NCBI RefSeq assembly: GCF_001424425.1
Contig: NZ_LMPT01000007.1
Span: forward strand, 20,829-84,828
Source: Acidovorax sp. Leaf191
GTDB taxonomy: Bacteria; Pseudomonadota; Gammaproteobacteria; Burkholderiales; Burkholderiaceae_C
Direction: 5' to 3'
DNA length: 64,000 bases
In this document: in pieces, positions 47,006 to 55,515 of the stretch
Layout of the letters: each line of letters begins with the position of its first letter
Position numbering within the stretch: position 1 is the first letter of the stretch
Program-made: the position numbers and the translations under genes
The notes under the pieces: generated by a model
What the model was told of the DNA's origin: nothing
The model's input: the letters and a program-made list of their open reading frames with translations, nothing else
The model's database searches: none

Positions 47006-47192
47006 GGCAGTTCCTTGTTATGGGTTACGGTGAATGCATTGTTGGGCCCGTACCCTGTAGGTGACCGAAGGTGCTGCGCCTGCTCCCGGGTCAGGAATTT
47101 CCGACAGGGAGTGTGGGATTGCAGGGGCGCGTGGCGGCCCGCGGGCGAGGATGGCATCTGCCGTTGCTCGCTGGGCGAACGGCCATGTGATT

Positions 47193-47236
47193 GCTATCAA
47201 TGGGGTAGCTGCTCGCGCAATCCAGGCAAGCGGTAG
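47193..47236 (+). repeat. Dispersed ~50-bp repeat, intergenic copy B
   Basis: gctatcaatggggtagctgc then tcgcgca, ~9 nt, caagcggtag. Same layout as the copy at 38574. Confidence 0.7.
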
Positions 47237-47308
47237 CGATCATTTTGGAGTTGAGTCGTCAGCGTGGCGTGCGGCGAGCCCTGCAGTTGCCGCGCGATGC
47301 GTGGCCCC

Positions 47309-47339
47309 AAAAAAAGAACCGGCCTGGGGGCCGGTTCTT
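47309..47339 (-). terminator. Terminator of the efflux operon
   Basis: Stem gaaccggcc / ggccggttc with a 4-nt loop; the A-run on the plus strand becomes a T-run on the minus strand, after the last gene of the operon. Confidence 0.85.
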
Positions 47340-47372
47340 CGCGCTGTGGCACTGCGGGCGCAGGCCCCGCTG

Positions 47373-49016
47373 TCAGTGCGCCCCACCGGCGTCGGCCGCG
47401 CCGCCGCCCGCGGCCCGTGGCGGCCGCTTGGTCAGCCAGATCAGCCCGATGAGCAGCAGGAACAAAAACGCCGACCCGAGGAAGATGTCGTTGGCAGCCC
47501 GCGTGAAGGCCTGCTGGTCGATCAGCCGGTTGATCTGCGCCAGCGCCTGCATCTGCGTGAGGCCCGATGCGGTCAGGTTGTCCAGCGTCTGCCCGAACAC
47601 CCCCTGGCCTTGCACCAGCCCTTCGGTCAGGTGCGCGTGGTGCATGGCGGCGCGGCTCTCCCAGAGCGTGGTGGCGATCGACGTGCCCATGGCGCCGGCG
47701 GTGATCCGCACGAAGTTGGACAACCCCGCAGCCGCCGGTATGCGCTCGGGCGGGATGCCTGCCAAGGTCAGCGTCGTCAACGGAATGAAGAAGAACGCCA
47801 TGGCCGCGCCCTGCAGCAGGGTGGGGATCAGGATGTGGATGAAGTCTGTCTGCACCGTGAACTGCGAACGCATCCACAGCACCGTGCTGAACACGATGAA
47901 CGCGCCCGTGGCCATGCGGCGTGGGTCCCACTGGCCGACCTTCTTGCCCACCAGTGGCGTGAGCAGGATGGCGAACACGCCCACCGGCGCCAGCGCCATG
48001 CCGGCCGAGGTGGCGGTGTAGCCCATCCACTGCTGCAGCCACAGCGGCAGCAGCACCACGTTGCCGAAGAAGAGGGCATACGCCACCGACAGCGCGAGTG
48101 CACCGAAGGTGAAGTTGCGGCCCTTGAAGAGCTTCAAGTCCACCACCGGGTGCTTTTCGGTCAGCTCCCACACCAGGAACACTGCGAACGCGACCACGGC
48201 CACCACGGCCATGATGACGATCTCGCCGGAGGCGAACCAGTCGAGCTCCTTGCCCTTGTCGAGCATGAGCTGCAGCGCACCGACCCACAGCACCAGCAGG
48301 GACAGCCCCACCGTGTCGATGGGCAGCTTGCGGATCGGCGTCTCGCGCTTGCGGTAGATGCCCCAGGTGAGCAGACCGGCCAGCAGGCCCACGGGCACGT
48401 TGATGTAGAAGATCCAGGGCCAGGAGATGTTGTCCGTGATCCATCCGCCCAGCAGCGGCCCCACCACCGGCGCGACCAGCGTGGTGACCCCCCACAGGGC
48501 AAGGGCGGTGCCCGCCAGCGCCTTGGGGTAACTGGCGAGCAGCAGCGTCTGGCTCAGCGGGATCATCGGCCCGGCCACCAGGCCCTGCAGCACGCGGAAG
48601 AACACCAGCATCTCCAGCGACGAGGCGAACCCGCACAGCCAGGAGGTGAGCACGAACAGCAGCACGCTCATGGTGAACAGGCGCACGGCGCCAAAGCGCT
48701 GCGTGAGCCAGCCGGTGAGCGGCACCGAGATGGCATTGGCCACGCCAAAGCTGGTGATGACCCAGGTGCCCTGGCCGGGGCTCACGCCCAGGTCGCCGGC
48801 AATGGCGGGGATGGAGACGTTGGCGATGGACGAGTCCAGCACGTTCATGAACGTGGCCAGCGACAGCGACAGCGTGCCCAGCAGCAGGGCGGTGCCCTGC
48901 AGTGGCGGGTACGCGGCCGGTGGGCCCGAGGGGGCCGAAGGCGGCGGTGCAGCAGGGGCCGCTGGCGCGGCGGGGGCCTGGCCTGCGGTGTCTGCAGTGG
49001 GGTTGGCGGCAGTCAT
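47373..49016 (-). CDS. emrB: DHA2-type MFS multidrug efflux permease (EmrB-like)
   Basis: 547 residues with 14 predicted membrane helices. The family motifs are visible: MNVLDSSIANVSIPAIAGDLG in helix 1, WVITSFGVANAISVPLTGWLTQRFG, FVLTSWLCGFA, LVAPVVGPLLGGWITD, and the internal loops of DHA2 transporters. It forms the inner-membrane pump of a tripartite system with the HlyD-like adaptor encoded 12 bp upstream. Substrates would be drugs or toxic organics; the exact range is unknown. Confidence 0.93.
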   Translation of the reverse strand: MTAANPTADTAGQAPAAPAAPAAPPPSAPSGPPAAYPPLQGTALLLGTLSLSLATFMNVLDSSIANVSIPAIAGDLGVSPGQGTWVITSFGVANAISVPLTGWLTQRFGAVRLFTMSVLLFVLTSWLCGFASSLEMLVFFRVLQGLVAGPMIPLSQTLLLASYPKALAGTALALWGVTTLVAPVVGPLLGGWITDNISWPWIFYINVPVGLLAGLLTWGIYRKRETPIRKLPIDTVGLSLLVLWVGALQLMLDKGKELDWFASGEIVIMAVVAVVAFAVFLVWELTEKHPVVDLKLFKGRNFTFGALALSVAYALFFGNVVLLPLWLQQWMGYTATSAGMALAPVGVFAILLTPLVGKKVGQWDPRRMATGAFIVFSTVLWMRSQFTVQTDFIHILIPTLLQGAAMAFFFIPLTTLTLAGIPPERIPAAAGLSNFVRITAGAMGTSIATTLWESRAAMHHAHLTEGLVQGQGVFGQTLDNLTASGLTQMQALAQINRLIDQQAFTRAANDIFLGSAFLFLLLIGLIWLTKRPPRAAGGGAADAGGAH

Positions 49017-49028
49017 GCGAACCCCGGC

Positions 49029-50396
49029 TTACTGCACCGCTGGCGACTGCAGTGGCTGTGACGACGCTGCGGGGGCTGACGCATGTTTTTCGACACGGGG
49101 CGCAGGGAGCGTCGTGGCGAGTGCCGGAGCCTTTGCAGTGCCTGTGCCAGCCGCGCTCACCCTGGGCGACGCCGCGGCCACGGCGGCCTTGCTGCTGCGG
49201 CCCAGGTTGGCGGCGATGATCTGCGCGACTTCATCGTCGGCTGCCTTGAACTGCTCGTCGAACACGGCGGTGGCGGCCACGGGGGTGGAGCGCTGCGTGT
49301 CGGCCAGGGTCTTGCCGCTCTGGTCGGCCGTGTCCACCTTGACTTCCATCGACAGGCCCACACGCAGCGGGTGCTCGGCCACCTGCTTGGCGTCCAGCGC
49401 GATGCGCACGGGCACGCGCTGCACCACCTTGATCCAGTTGCCGGTGGCGTTCTGCGCGGGCAGCAGCGCAAACGCTGCGCCGGTGCCGGCACCGAGGCCG
49501 GTCACGGTGCCGTGGTACTTGACCTTGGTGCCGTACACATCGGCTTCCAGCTCGGCGGGCTGGCCGATGCGCAGGCTTTGCAGCTGGCTTTCCTTGAAGT
49601 TCGCGTCCACCCACAGATCATTCAGGGCCACCAGCGTCATCAGCGGTGCGCCGGCCTGCACGCGCTGGCCCACCTGCACGCCGCGCTTGGCGACGTGGCC
49701 GTCGAGCGGCGCGACCAGTTGGGCGCGTTGCACGGCCAGATAGGCCTCGCGCACGCGGGCCGAGGCGCGCTGCACGTTGGGGTGCTGCTCGATGGAGGTG
49801 CCTTCGGTCTGCGTCTGGCTGGCGGCCAGTTGCTCTTGCGCGGCCACCACGGCCGACTGCGCGGCGGCCACGGTGCTCTTGGCGGCCGTGAACTGGGCCG
49901 TGGCGTGCTGGAACTCTTCCTTGCCCACAGCGCCGCTGGCCATCAGCGGGGCACGGCGGGTCACGTCGTCCTGCAGGCGTGCGGCTTCAGCCTGGGCGCG
50001 GGCCAGGTCGGCGCTGCGCAGGCTGACCTGGGCCTTCAGCGTGGAGTTGTTGGCGAACAGCGTGCGCACTTCGCGAACGGCCTGCGCCAGCTGGGCCTCG
50101 GCCTGCTCCAGCGCCACGCGGGCGTCGGCAGGGTCGAGCTTGACCAGCAACTGGCCGGCCTTGACATAGTCGGTGTCGTCCGCGCCGATGGAGACGACGG
50201 TGCCGCCCACCTGGGGCGTGATCTGCACCACGTTGCCGGCCACGTAGGCGTTGTCGGTGGTCTCCACATGGCGGCCGTTGGCCCAGTGCCATCCGCCCCA
50301 GGCGATGGCAGCGATCGCCACGGCAGCGGCGATCACGGTCAGGCCGCGGCGGCGGGCGGGGTTGGTGGCTTTGGGGGTGGCAAGGGGTTCGCTCAT
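49029..50396 (-). CDS. emrA: HlyD/EmrA-type membrane fusion protein
   Basis: 455 residues. One N-terminal membrane helix (LTVIAAAVAIAAIAWGGWHW), then the lipoyl/barrel-sandwich (VETTDNAYVAGNVVQITPQVGGTVVSIGADDTDYVKAGQLL), a long coiled-coil hairpin (about 90-210), the second lipoyl half (LVAPLDGHVAKRGVQVGQRV) and a beta-barrel. C-terminal 80 residues are Ala/Pro-rich. It bridges EmrB and the outer-membrane channel encoded upstream. Confidence 0.93.
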   Translation of the reverse strand: MSEPLATPKATNPARRRGLTVIAAAVAIAAIAWGGWHWANGRHVETTDNAYVAGNVVQITPQVGGTVVSIGADDTDYVKAGQLLVKLDPADARVALEQAEAQLAQAVREVRTLFANNSTLKAQVSLRSADLARAQAEAARLQDDVTRRAPLMASGAVGKEEFQHATAQFTAAKSTVAAAQSAVVAAQEQLAASQTQTEGTSIEQHPNVQRASARVREAYLAVQRAQLVAPLDGHVAKRGVQVGQRVQAGAPLMTLVALNDLWVDANFKESQLQSLRIGQPAELEADVYGTKVKYHGTVTGLGAGTGAAFALLPAQNATGNWIKVVQRVPVRIALDAKQVAEHPLRVGLSMEVKVDTADQSGKTLADTQRSTPVAATAVFDEQFKAADDEVAQIIAANLGRSSKAAVAAASPRVSAAGTGTAKAPALATTLPAPRVEKHASAPAASSQPLQSPAVQ

Positions 50397-50500
50397 GGCA
50401 GTGGTCTTTCAGGAATGCGTTGTTATGTGGTTTTTGTAGGGGGCAGGCTCGGGGCAGGCTCGGGGCTGTTGCGCTGGTCAGCGTTCGGGCGTCACCCCGA

Positions 50501-50563
50501 CCGTTCGGGCTGAGCCTGTCGAAGCCTTGCGCGGCGCGTCGACAGGCTCAGCGTGAACGGTTG
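50501..50563. repeat. REP-like palindromic repeat, copy 4
   Basis: ccgttcgggctgagcctgtc, gaagccttgcgcggcg, then cgacaggctcagcgtgaacg. The most perfect of the copies; it lies between the adaptor and outer-membrane channel genes of the efflux operon. Confidence 0.8.
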
Positions 50564-50596
50564 GGGGACCGGCATGCATGCAGCCTCAGTGGATGT

Positions 50597-52078
50597 CTAT
50601 CGCGCCGCGGTCTGCAGGACTGCCGTGTCATCCGTCCAGCCGCCGCCCAGCGCCTTCATCAGCTGCAGGCGGGTATCGATCTGGCGGGCGCGCAGGTCCA
50701 CGGCCAGACGGCGCTGGGCCAGCACCTGGCTTTCGGTGGACAGCACCACCAGGTAGTTGCCCAGGCCCGCGCGGTAGCGCTCTTGCGCAAAGCGGTAGGC
50801 CTTCTCGGCGCTGGCCACGGCGTCGTCCTGCAGCGTTTGCTGGCGGGTGAGCGACTGGATGGAGGCCATGGCGTCGCCGGCTTCCTTCACGGCATCGAGC
50901 ACCGCGCCGTTGTACTGGGCGATGGCGGCGTCCAGTTCAGCCTGGCGGCCGCCCAGCTGCGCGCGCAGACGGCCGCCGTCGAAGATGGGCAGGCGCAGCG
51001 CCGGGGTCACGCCCATCTGGCGCGAGCCGGCGTTGAACAGATTGTCCAGGCCCAGCGAGTTCAGGCCGACGAACGCTGCGATGTTGATGTTGGGGTAGAA
51101 CTCGCTGCGCGCGCTGTTCACGCCCTGCGTGGCGGCTTCGACGCGCCAGCGTGCGGCCACCACGTCGGGGCGGCGGCCCAGCAGGTCGGCGCCCAGCACG
51201 TCCGGCACCGTGTTGCGCTGCAGCTGGGACAACTGCGGGGCCAGCGTCGGCAGCGCATCGGGCGCCTGGCCGCTCAGCACCGCGATCTGGCGGCGGGCCA
51301 GGGTGATCTGTTCTTCCAGCGCTTCGATCTGGGTGCGTGCGTCGGGCACGGCGGCCTGGGCCTGCGTCAGCTCGACTTGGCTGTCCAGGCCGGCGGACAC
51401 GCGTTCCTGCGTCAGGCGCTGCTGCTCTTCGCGCTGCGCCAGGGCGCGGGCGGCCACGTCGCGTTGGGATACCAGCCGGGCCAGCGCCACATAGCTGCGG
51501 CCCACCTGCGCGGCCAGCGTGTTGGCGGCGGCGGCCGCATCGGCCTGTGCAGCGCGGGCTTGGCCCAGCGCGGCCTGCAGCTCTGCCGCATGCTGGCCGA
51601 AGAAGTCCGGCGACCACGACAGCGTGGCCTGCACCGTGCCGCTGTTGTAGGTGTTGCCGGCGATGGGCGCGGGCACCAGGCCGTTGGCGGTGTAGCGCTG
51701 GCGGGTCACATCCACACCCAGGTTGGCCTGCGGGCCGTTGGCCGCTTCGCGCACCTGGCTCAGGGCAACCGCCTGCTCCAGCCGGGCGCGGCTGACGGCC
51801 AGGCTGGGGCTGCCCTGCAGGGCTTGTTCGATCAGGGTGTTGAGCTGTGCATCGCCCAGCGTGGTCCACCACTGGCTGGGTGCGGCGGTGGCGCTGGCGG
51901 TGGATGCATTCAGGCCCACGGCGGCGGGCGTGGTCTGCGCCAGCGGGGTGTGCGGCGCGCCGGGGCTGGCGCAGCCGACCAGCAGGATGGCGGCGGCCAG
52001 GGCCAGTGCCGACACGGCGAAATGGGCGGCAAAGGCAGAGCGGACCGAGGGCAGGGGAGTGGTGGCGGTGGTGGTCAC
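50597..52078 (-). CDS. Outer-membrane efflux lipoprotein (NodT/TolC type)
   Basis: 493 residues. I chose the GTG start because GGAGA lies 5 bp before it; an ATG 69 bp upstream would be in-frame. The lipobox LVGC, preceded by the hydrophobic AVSALALAAAILL, indicates lipid attachment. Family features: WWTTLGDAQLNTLIEQAL, DVLGADLLGRRPDVVAAR and two long coiled-coil repeats. Forms the outer-membrane duct of the EmrAB-type pump. Confidence 0.92.
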   Translation of the reverse strand: MTTTATTPLPSVRSAFAAHFAVSALALAAAILLVGCASPGAPHTPLAQTTPAAVGLNASTASATAAPSQWWTTLGDAQLNTLIEQALQGSPSLAVSRARLEQAVALSQVREAANGPQANLGVDVTRQRYTANGLVPAPIAGNTYNSGTVQATLSWSPDFFGQHAAELQAALGQARAAQADAAAAANTLAAQVGRSYVALARLVSQRDVAARALAQREEQQRLTQERVSAGLDSQVELTQAQAAVPDARTQIEALEEQITLARRQIAVLSGQAPDALPTLAPQLSQLQRNTVPDVLGADLLGRRPDVVAARWRVEAATQGVNSARSEFYPNINIAAFVGLNSLGLDNLFNAGSRQMGVTPALRLPIFDGGRLRAQLGGRQAELDAAIAQYNGAVLDAVKEAGDAMASIQSLTRQQTLQDDAVASAEKAYRFAQERYRAGLGNYLVVLSTESQVLAQRRLAVDLRARQIDTRLQLMKALGGGWTDDTAVLQTAAR

Positions 52079-52163
52079 GGGGTTCTCCAGAATGGTTTTG
52101 GTGTGTTGTATGGAGGAGGGCGAAGGCGGTTGCATCGGTGGGGTCAAGGCCCCGGGCGTTCCT

Positions 52164-52694
52164 TCATGCTGACGGCGCCGAAGATGCAGCCGGCGTTGAA
52201 GGCGTTGACGCCGTTGAAGGCGGCTTGCCGTTCACCAGCATCCGGCGCAGCAGGCTCAGCAGCAGTTGCCACTCCGCGTGGCTGAAGTCGCTGAGGTGGA
52301 CGTTGAGCACGTCGGCCAGCACCGCCGGCACGCGCGATGCGACCTGGTCGCCATCGGGCGTGAGCGTCAGGCGGACGACGCGGCGGTCGGTGGTGGACCG
52401 CTCGCGCACCACCAGGCCCTTGGCCTCCAGGCGGTCCATCGCGCGGGTCATCGAGGCCGGGTCGGTCTCCAGGTCCCGCGCCAGGCTGGCCACGGTGGTC
52501 TGGTCGCAGCGCGAGATCTTGAACAACGGCAGCCACTGCGCATACGTCAGGTCGTGCGTAGACAGCTGCGCGTCAGCCTGCGTGCGGATCGACGACATCA
52601 CCTTGCGCATCAGGTAGCCCACGCTTTCCTCAGGCTCCAGGTGGCTGGGGCTGTAGAAACCTTGGGCGGAAGAATCGGAAGGCTGAGATGTCAT
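52164..52694 (-). CDS. MarR family transcriptional regulator
   Basis: 176 residues from MTSQPSDSSAQGFYSPSHL. Winged helix-turn-helix MarR body: LTYAQWLPLFKIS, TVASLARDLETDPASMTRAMDRLEAKGLVVRERSTTDRRVVRLTLT. It is the first gene of the efflux operon, so it should repress it and be released by toxic ligands. A perfect palindrome 21 bp upstream of the ATG is its likely operator. Confidence 0.93.
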   Translation of the reverse strand: MTSQPSDSSAQGFYSPSHLEPEESVGYLMRKVMSSIRTQADAQLSTHDLTYAQWLPLFKISRCDQTTVASLARDLETDPASMTRAMDRLEAKGLVVRERSTTDRRVVRLTLTPDGDQVASRVPAVLADVLNVHLSDFSHAEWQLLLSLLRRMLVNGKPPSTASTPSTPAASSAPSA

Positions 52695-52715
52695 GGGTAG
52701 GGAATTTAATTGACT

Positions 52716-52730
52716 AGACAATGATTGTCT
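52716..52730. promoter_or_regulatory. Likely MarR operator (7-1-7 palindrome)
   Basis: agacaatgattgtct, arms perfectly inverted around one G/A centre, 22 bp before the marR start. Surrounding ttgact/caatga could include the promoter elements, so binding would block polymerase. Confidence 0.7.
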
Positions 52731-52782
52731 TGGCAATGAGAAACGCCCACAACGGCATGAGGGATTTTTTGTGCGGCCGATT

Positions 52783-52838
52783 TGCTATGAAATGAATAGC
52801 TGCTGGCGCAATGTGGTCAAGCGGTAGGGGCAGATTTT
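52783..52838 (+). repeat. Dispersed ~50-bp repeat, intergenic copy C
   Basis: gctatgaaatgaatagctgc then tggcgcaatgtggtcaagcggtagggg. Same layout as the copies at 38574 and 47193, lying between marR and the zeta-like gene. Confidence 0.75.
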
Positions 52839-52911
52839 TAGCCTGATGTTGGCCGCCCACGCTCGGCGCAGTCCGCCGTTGACGCCCCCAGAGGGCCGGC
52901 GCCTCAACCAG

Positions 52912-53553
52912 CTAGTGGTGCTCGACCAGGCGCCGGGCCCATGCGGGCAGCGGTGTGACCAGCGGCGTGGTCTGCGTGGGGGAACACATCGCCACCAGTT
53001 GTGGCCCGGTGTCCATGGCTTCGGCAGCGTCATACAGGTACGACACGTCGGCCCGGCGCACGGCCAGGGCCAGGTTGTCCATGGTGCGCGGGTAGCGCGC
53101 CAGGATGCGGTCTGGCGGCACGGCGTGCCCGCCTTCGCGCACGCGCTGCGCCACGCGGGGCAGCAGCCGTGCCGGGTCGTCCAGCGCCACGATGTACAGG
53201 GCCACTGTGTAGCCGCATCGCTGGGCGTCTTCAATCAGCGTGAGTTTGGAGGGGTGCGAGAACACGGTCTCGCTGGCGAAATCAGCACCTTTGCGCAGCA
53301 GCGTGGCCCGGCGCGCATCGGCCCATTGTCGGGCGGCTTCGGACCGGGTCTCGGGGTCGGCGATGTGCTGCAGGTGGGCCTGTTCATGCAGGTCGGCGTT
53401 CACGAATTCCAGCGGCGGGCCCAGGATGCCTTCGCGCACCAGCGCGCGGTACAGCGTGGATTTGCCTGCGCCGTTGGGGCCGGCCAGCAGGTGGAACCAG
53501 CGGGCTGGGGTGGCGATGCCGGGTGGTGAAGAGCGAGACTGCGAAGAAGTCAT
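52912..53553 (-). CDS. Zeta-toxin-like P-loop kinase
   Basis: 213 residues from MTSSQSRSSPPGIATPARWF. Walker A GPNGAGKSTLYRALV, then FVNADLHEQAHL, RRATLLRKGADFASETVFSHPSK and CGYTVALYIVALDD, the layout of zeta toxins/UDP-GlcNAc kinases. Zeta toxins phosphorylate UDP-N-acetylglucosamine and block peptidoglycan synthesis; whether this does so is inference. An alternative TTG start would overlap the antitoxin stop by 4 bp. Encoded directly downstream of a ParD-like gene. Confidence 0.83.
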   Translation of the reverse strand: MTSSQSRSSPPGIATPARWFHLLAGPNGAGKSTLYRALVREGILGPPLEFVNADLHEQAHLQHIADPETRSEAARQWADARRATLLRKGADFASETVFSHPSKLTLIEDAQRCGYTVALYIVALDDPARLLPRVAQRVREGGHAVPPDRILARYPRTMDNLALAVRRADVSYLYDAAEAMDTGPQLVAMCSPTQTTPLVTPLPAWARRLVEHH

Positions 53554-53576
53554 CAAGCCATCACGCCATCCGGCTG

Positions 53577-53918
53577 TCAAGCGGCGGTGGCGCCGGCCTT
53601 GGTCTGGTTTTCCTGAACCACCTCACGCACCCGCTGGGCCAGCGTGCCGCGTGTTTGGGCTGCCAGCAGGCGGGCGGTGAGGGCGTCCACCGACGCCGGG
53701 GCCGCCAGGGTGTTGTGCCGCAAGGCTGCCGCCTCGTACTGTTCGATGGCGCTGCGGGCTTCCGACACGCTCAAACCCGTGTGTTCCACGACCTGCCCCA
53801 GCGTGGCCCAGTATTCGATCTGGCTGGCCACCGAGCGGCGCATGGGCTGCGCGGCCTGGCGGGCCTGCTCCACCAGGTGCGCGGGGAGTTTGACGGAAGA
53901 AAAGGCGGTGGCGGACAT
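53577..53918 (-). CDS. ParD-like antitoxin
   Basis: 113 residues from MSATAFSSVKLPAHLVEQAR. The opening SSVKLPAHLVEQARQAAQPMRRSVASQIEYWATLGQ is the ParD-like DNA-binding ribbon-helix-helix type; the C-terminal helices probably bind the toxin. The toxin gene begins 23 bp after this stop (or overlaps it by TTG). A perfect palindrome directly before the ATG is the expected autoregulatory operator. Confidence 0.82.
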   Translation of the reverse strand: MSATAFSSVKLPAHLVEQARQAAQPMRRSVASQIEYWATLGQVVEHTGLSVSEARSAIEQYEAAALRHNTLAAPASVDALTARLLAAQTRGTLAQRVREVVQENQTKAGATAA

Positions 53919-53927
53919 GGTGGTCTC

Positions 53928-53954
53928 CTGATTGGCGCATTTTGCGCCAATCAG
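53928..53954. promoter_or_regulatory. Perfect 12-bp palindrome, probable antitoxin operator
   Basis: Arms ctgattggcgca / tgcgccaatcag around ttt. It ends 10 bp before the antitoxin start, so it overlaps the leader and is more likely an operator than a terminator. Confidence 0.75.
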
Positions 53955-54033
53955 GCTAAAGCCGCAACGCCGCCCAGCACGCCGCGCGCGGTGCGCAGCG
54001 TCCACCGCCCAAGCTTGGGCCCAAGCGCGCGCA

Positions 54034-54444
54034 TCAGTCCGGCGCGTACTTGTCGCCCACCTCTTCACGCAGGGGGTGGGTGTCGTAGACGATGTTCATG
54101 TCGCGGATGAGCGCGCTGCCCGCACCGAAGGTGAACACGTCCACGCAGGTGAAGGTCACCTCGCGTCCGTCGTTCAGCGTCCAGTCATAGCGGAAGTAGG
54201 CGGCAACGCGCACGGCGCCCCCGTCAGCGCCAGGCAGCACCGAGCCAAACAGGTCCAGCACGGTGATCACGCTGCCGCTGGAGGCCTGGGCCAGCTTCTT
54301 GAAGAAGTCGCTGGCGCGCATGGTGCCGAGAAAGGGTGAGTGCACCACGCCATCGGGCTCGAAGCAGGCGATCAGCCCCTCGGTGTTGCTCGCATGCAGG
54401 TGGCCGAGGTAGGTGCGTACGGTGTCAATCGGTTGCTGGGTCAC
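54034..54444 (-). CDS. SnoaL/NTF2-like protein
   Basis: 136 residues from a GTG start before TQQPIDTVRTYLGHLHASN. Small alpha+beta barrel typical of SnoaL: GLIACFEPDGVVHSPFLGTM, DGREVTFTCVDVFTFGAGSALIRDMNIVYD. Most such proteins are hydrolase/isomerase-like or binding proteins of unknown role. It is divergent from a LysR gene which is probably its regulator. An upstream in-frame ATG would extend it across that promoter. Confidence 0.8.
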   Translation of the reverse strand: MTQQPIDTVRTYLGHLHASNTEGLIACFEPDGVVHSPFLGTMRASDFFKKLAQASSGSVITVLDLFGSVLPGADGGAVRVAAYFRYDWTLNDGREVTFTCVDVFTFGAGSALIRDMNIVYDTHPLREEVGDKYAPD

Positions 54445-54523
54445 GGGGTGTATCTCGCTGGGGTGGGATGGATGCCTGAGCTTCGCGCCGTCTGCGCCGT
54501 CCGGCAAGCGACAATGGGGCTCC

Positions 54524-54546
54524 ATACATAAATGCGGCTTATGTAT
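54524..54546. promoter_or_regulatory. Inverted repeat at the start of the LysR gene
   Basis: atacataa - 7 nt - ttatgtat, perfect 8-bp arms (ATAC...GTAT), which is the layout of LysR-type sites. It overlaps the start codon of the LysR gene and faces the NTF2-like gene, so it could serve autoregulation and control of the neighbour. Confidence 0.55.
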
Positions 54547-55428
54547 CTTCGCCACCTTGAGTACCTGCGTTCCATCATCGAACACGGCAGCTTTGCACGG
54601 GCCGCGCTGGCCTGCGGCGTGTCGCAACCGGCCATCAGCCAGGGCATGAAGTCGCTGCAGGCGCACTTTGCCGCCCCGCTGCTCGTGCGGCAGGGGCGCC
54701 GCTACCTGCCCACCGACTTGGCCCGAGCGGTGTCGGCGGAGGCGGCGTCAGTCGGAGAGCGCATCGACGCGCTGCCTCGGCTGGGCACAGGCACGGCGGA
54801 ACGCCACCAGCTGCGCGTGGGGCTCACCTCGTCTGCAGCCATAGTGTGCGGGCCGGTGCTGTACCGGGGCTGGTGCGTGCCGCAAGGCAGGCGTTCGCTG
54901 GCCATGGCGACGGCAGATGAGGGCAGCTTGCTGGCCGGATTGCTGCAGGGGCGGTTCGACGCGGTCATTGCGCCCCGGCCGCGCAAGTTCGACCATGCGG
55001 ACGTGTCCGCCCGGCGGCTGTACGACCTGCAGCCGCTGGTCTACGCGCGCCGCCGCCATCCATTGGTCCAAGCCCGGTCGCTCGCGCAGCTCCAGGGCGC
55101 GGCCTGGGCCTGCGTGGGGCCGAGCGTCAGCGGGCCGGTGGATGTGCTGACCGAGGCACACCGCGTGCGGCGCATGCCCGCGCCACGCATGGCAGTGCGC
55201 TGCCCTGATTTCGCCAGCCTGCTGAACCTGGTGGCAATGTCGGACCTGCTGGCCGTGGTGCCACACCCCGCATTGCTGGGCGCCGCCGCGCCGCAGGTGG
55301 CAGCGCTTCGGCTGGCCGAAGCCTTGCCGCTGTATGCCATGTGGCTGTTCGAGTTGCGCCACCATGCGCCGCGCATCGGCCCGCAGCTGTGGGCCGACCT
55401 TGTGGCGGCCGGCGAACCGGTGGTGTGA
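54541..55428 (+). CDS. LysR-type transcriptional regulator
   Basis: 295 residues from MYLRHLEYLRSIIEHGSFAR. Helix-turn-helix FARAALACGVSQPAISQGMKSLQAHF and substrate-binding domain. Start uncertain between 54532 and 54541; the latter matches family length. Divergent from the NTF2-like gene. Inducer unknown. Confidence 0.88.
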   Translation: MYLRHLEYLRSIIEHGSFARAALACGVSQPAISQGMKSLQAHFAAPLLVRQGRRYLPTDLARAVSAEAASVGERIDALPRLGTGTAERHQLRVGLTSSAAIVCGPVLYRGWCVPQGRRSLAMATADEGSLLAGLLQGRFDAVIAPRPRKFDHADVSARRLYDLQPLVYARRRHPLVQARSLAQLQGAAWACVGPSVSGPVDVLTEAHRVRRMPAPRMAVRCPDFASLLNLVAMSDLLAVVPHPALLGAAAPQVAALRLAEALPLYAMWLFELRHHAPRIGPQLWADLVAAGEPVV

Positions 55429-55515
55429 TACAGGCGTTGCAAGCGGCCGAAATGTTTGAAACAGGCGTTGCAACGCTCCATAATGGCTTTTCCTTTTTTC
55501 AGGCCCCGCCGCACC

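Larger units (their letters stand above)
47006..47372. other. Intergenic region with repeat copy and terminator
   Basis: No gene supported. Contains the promoter of the DUF3309 gene, a copy of the dispersed repeat (47193-47236) and the terminator of the efflux operon (47309-47339). Confidence 0.6.

Noticed and set aside
47061..49061. A 666-codon plus-strand frame opposite emrB
   Set aside because: His/Gln/Arg-rich artefact with no domain; emrB on the minus strand has 14 helices and DHA2 motifs.
52912..53553. Toxin start at the TTG overlapping the antitoxin stop
   Set aside because: Possible as coupling, but the ATG at 53553 gives a normal start; kept only as an alternative.
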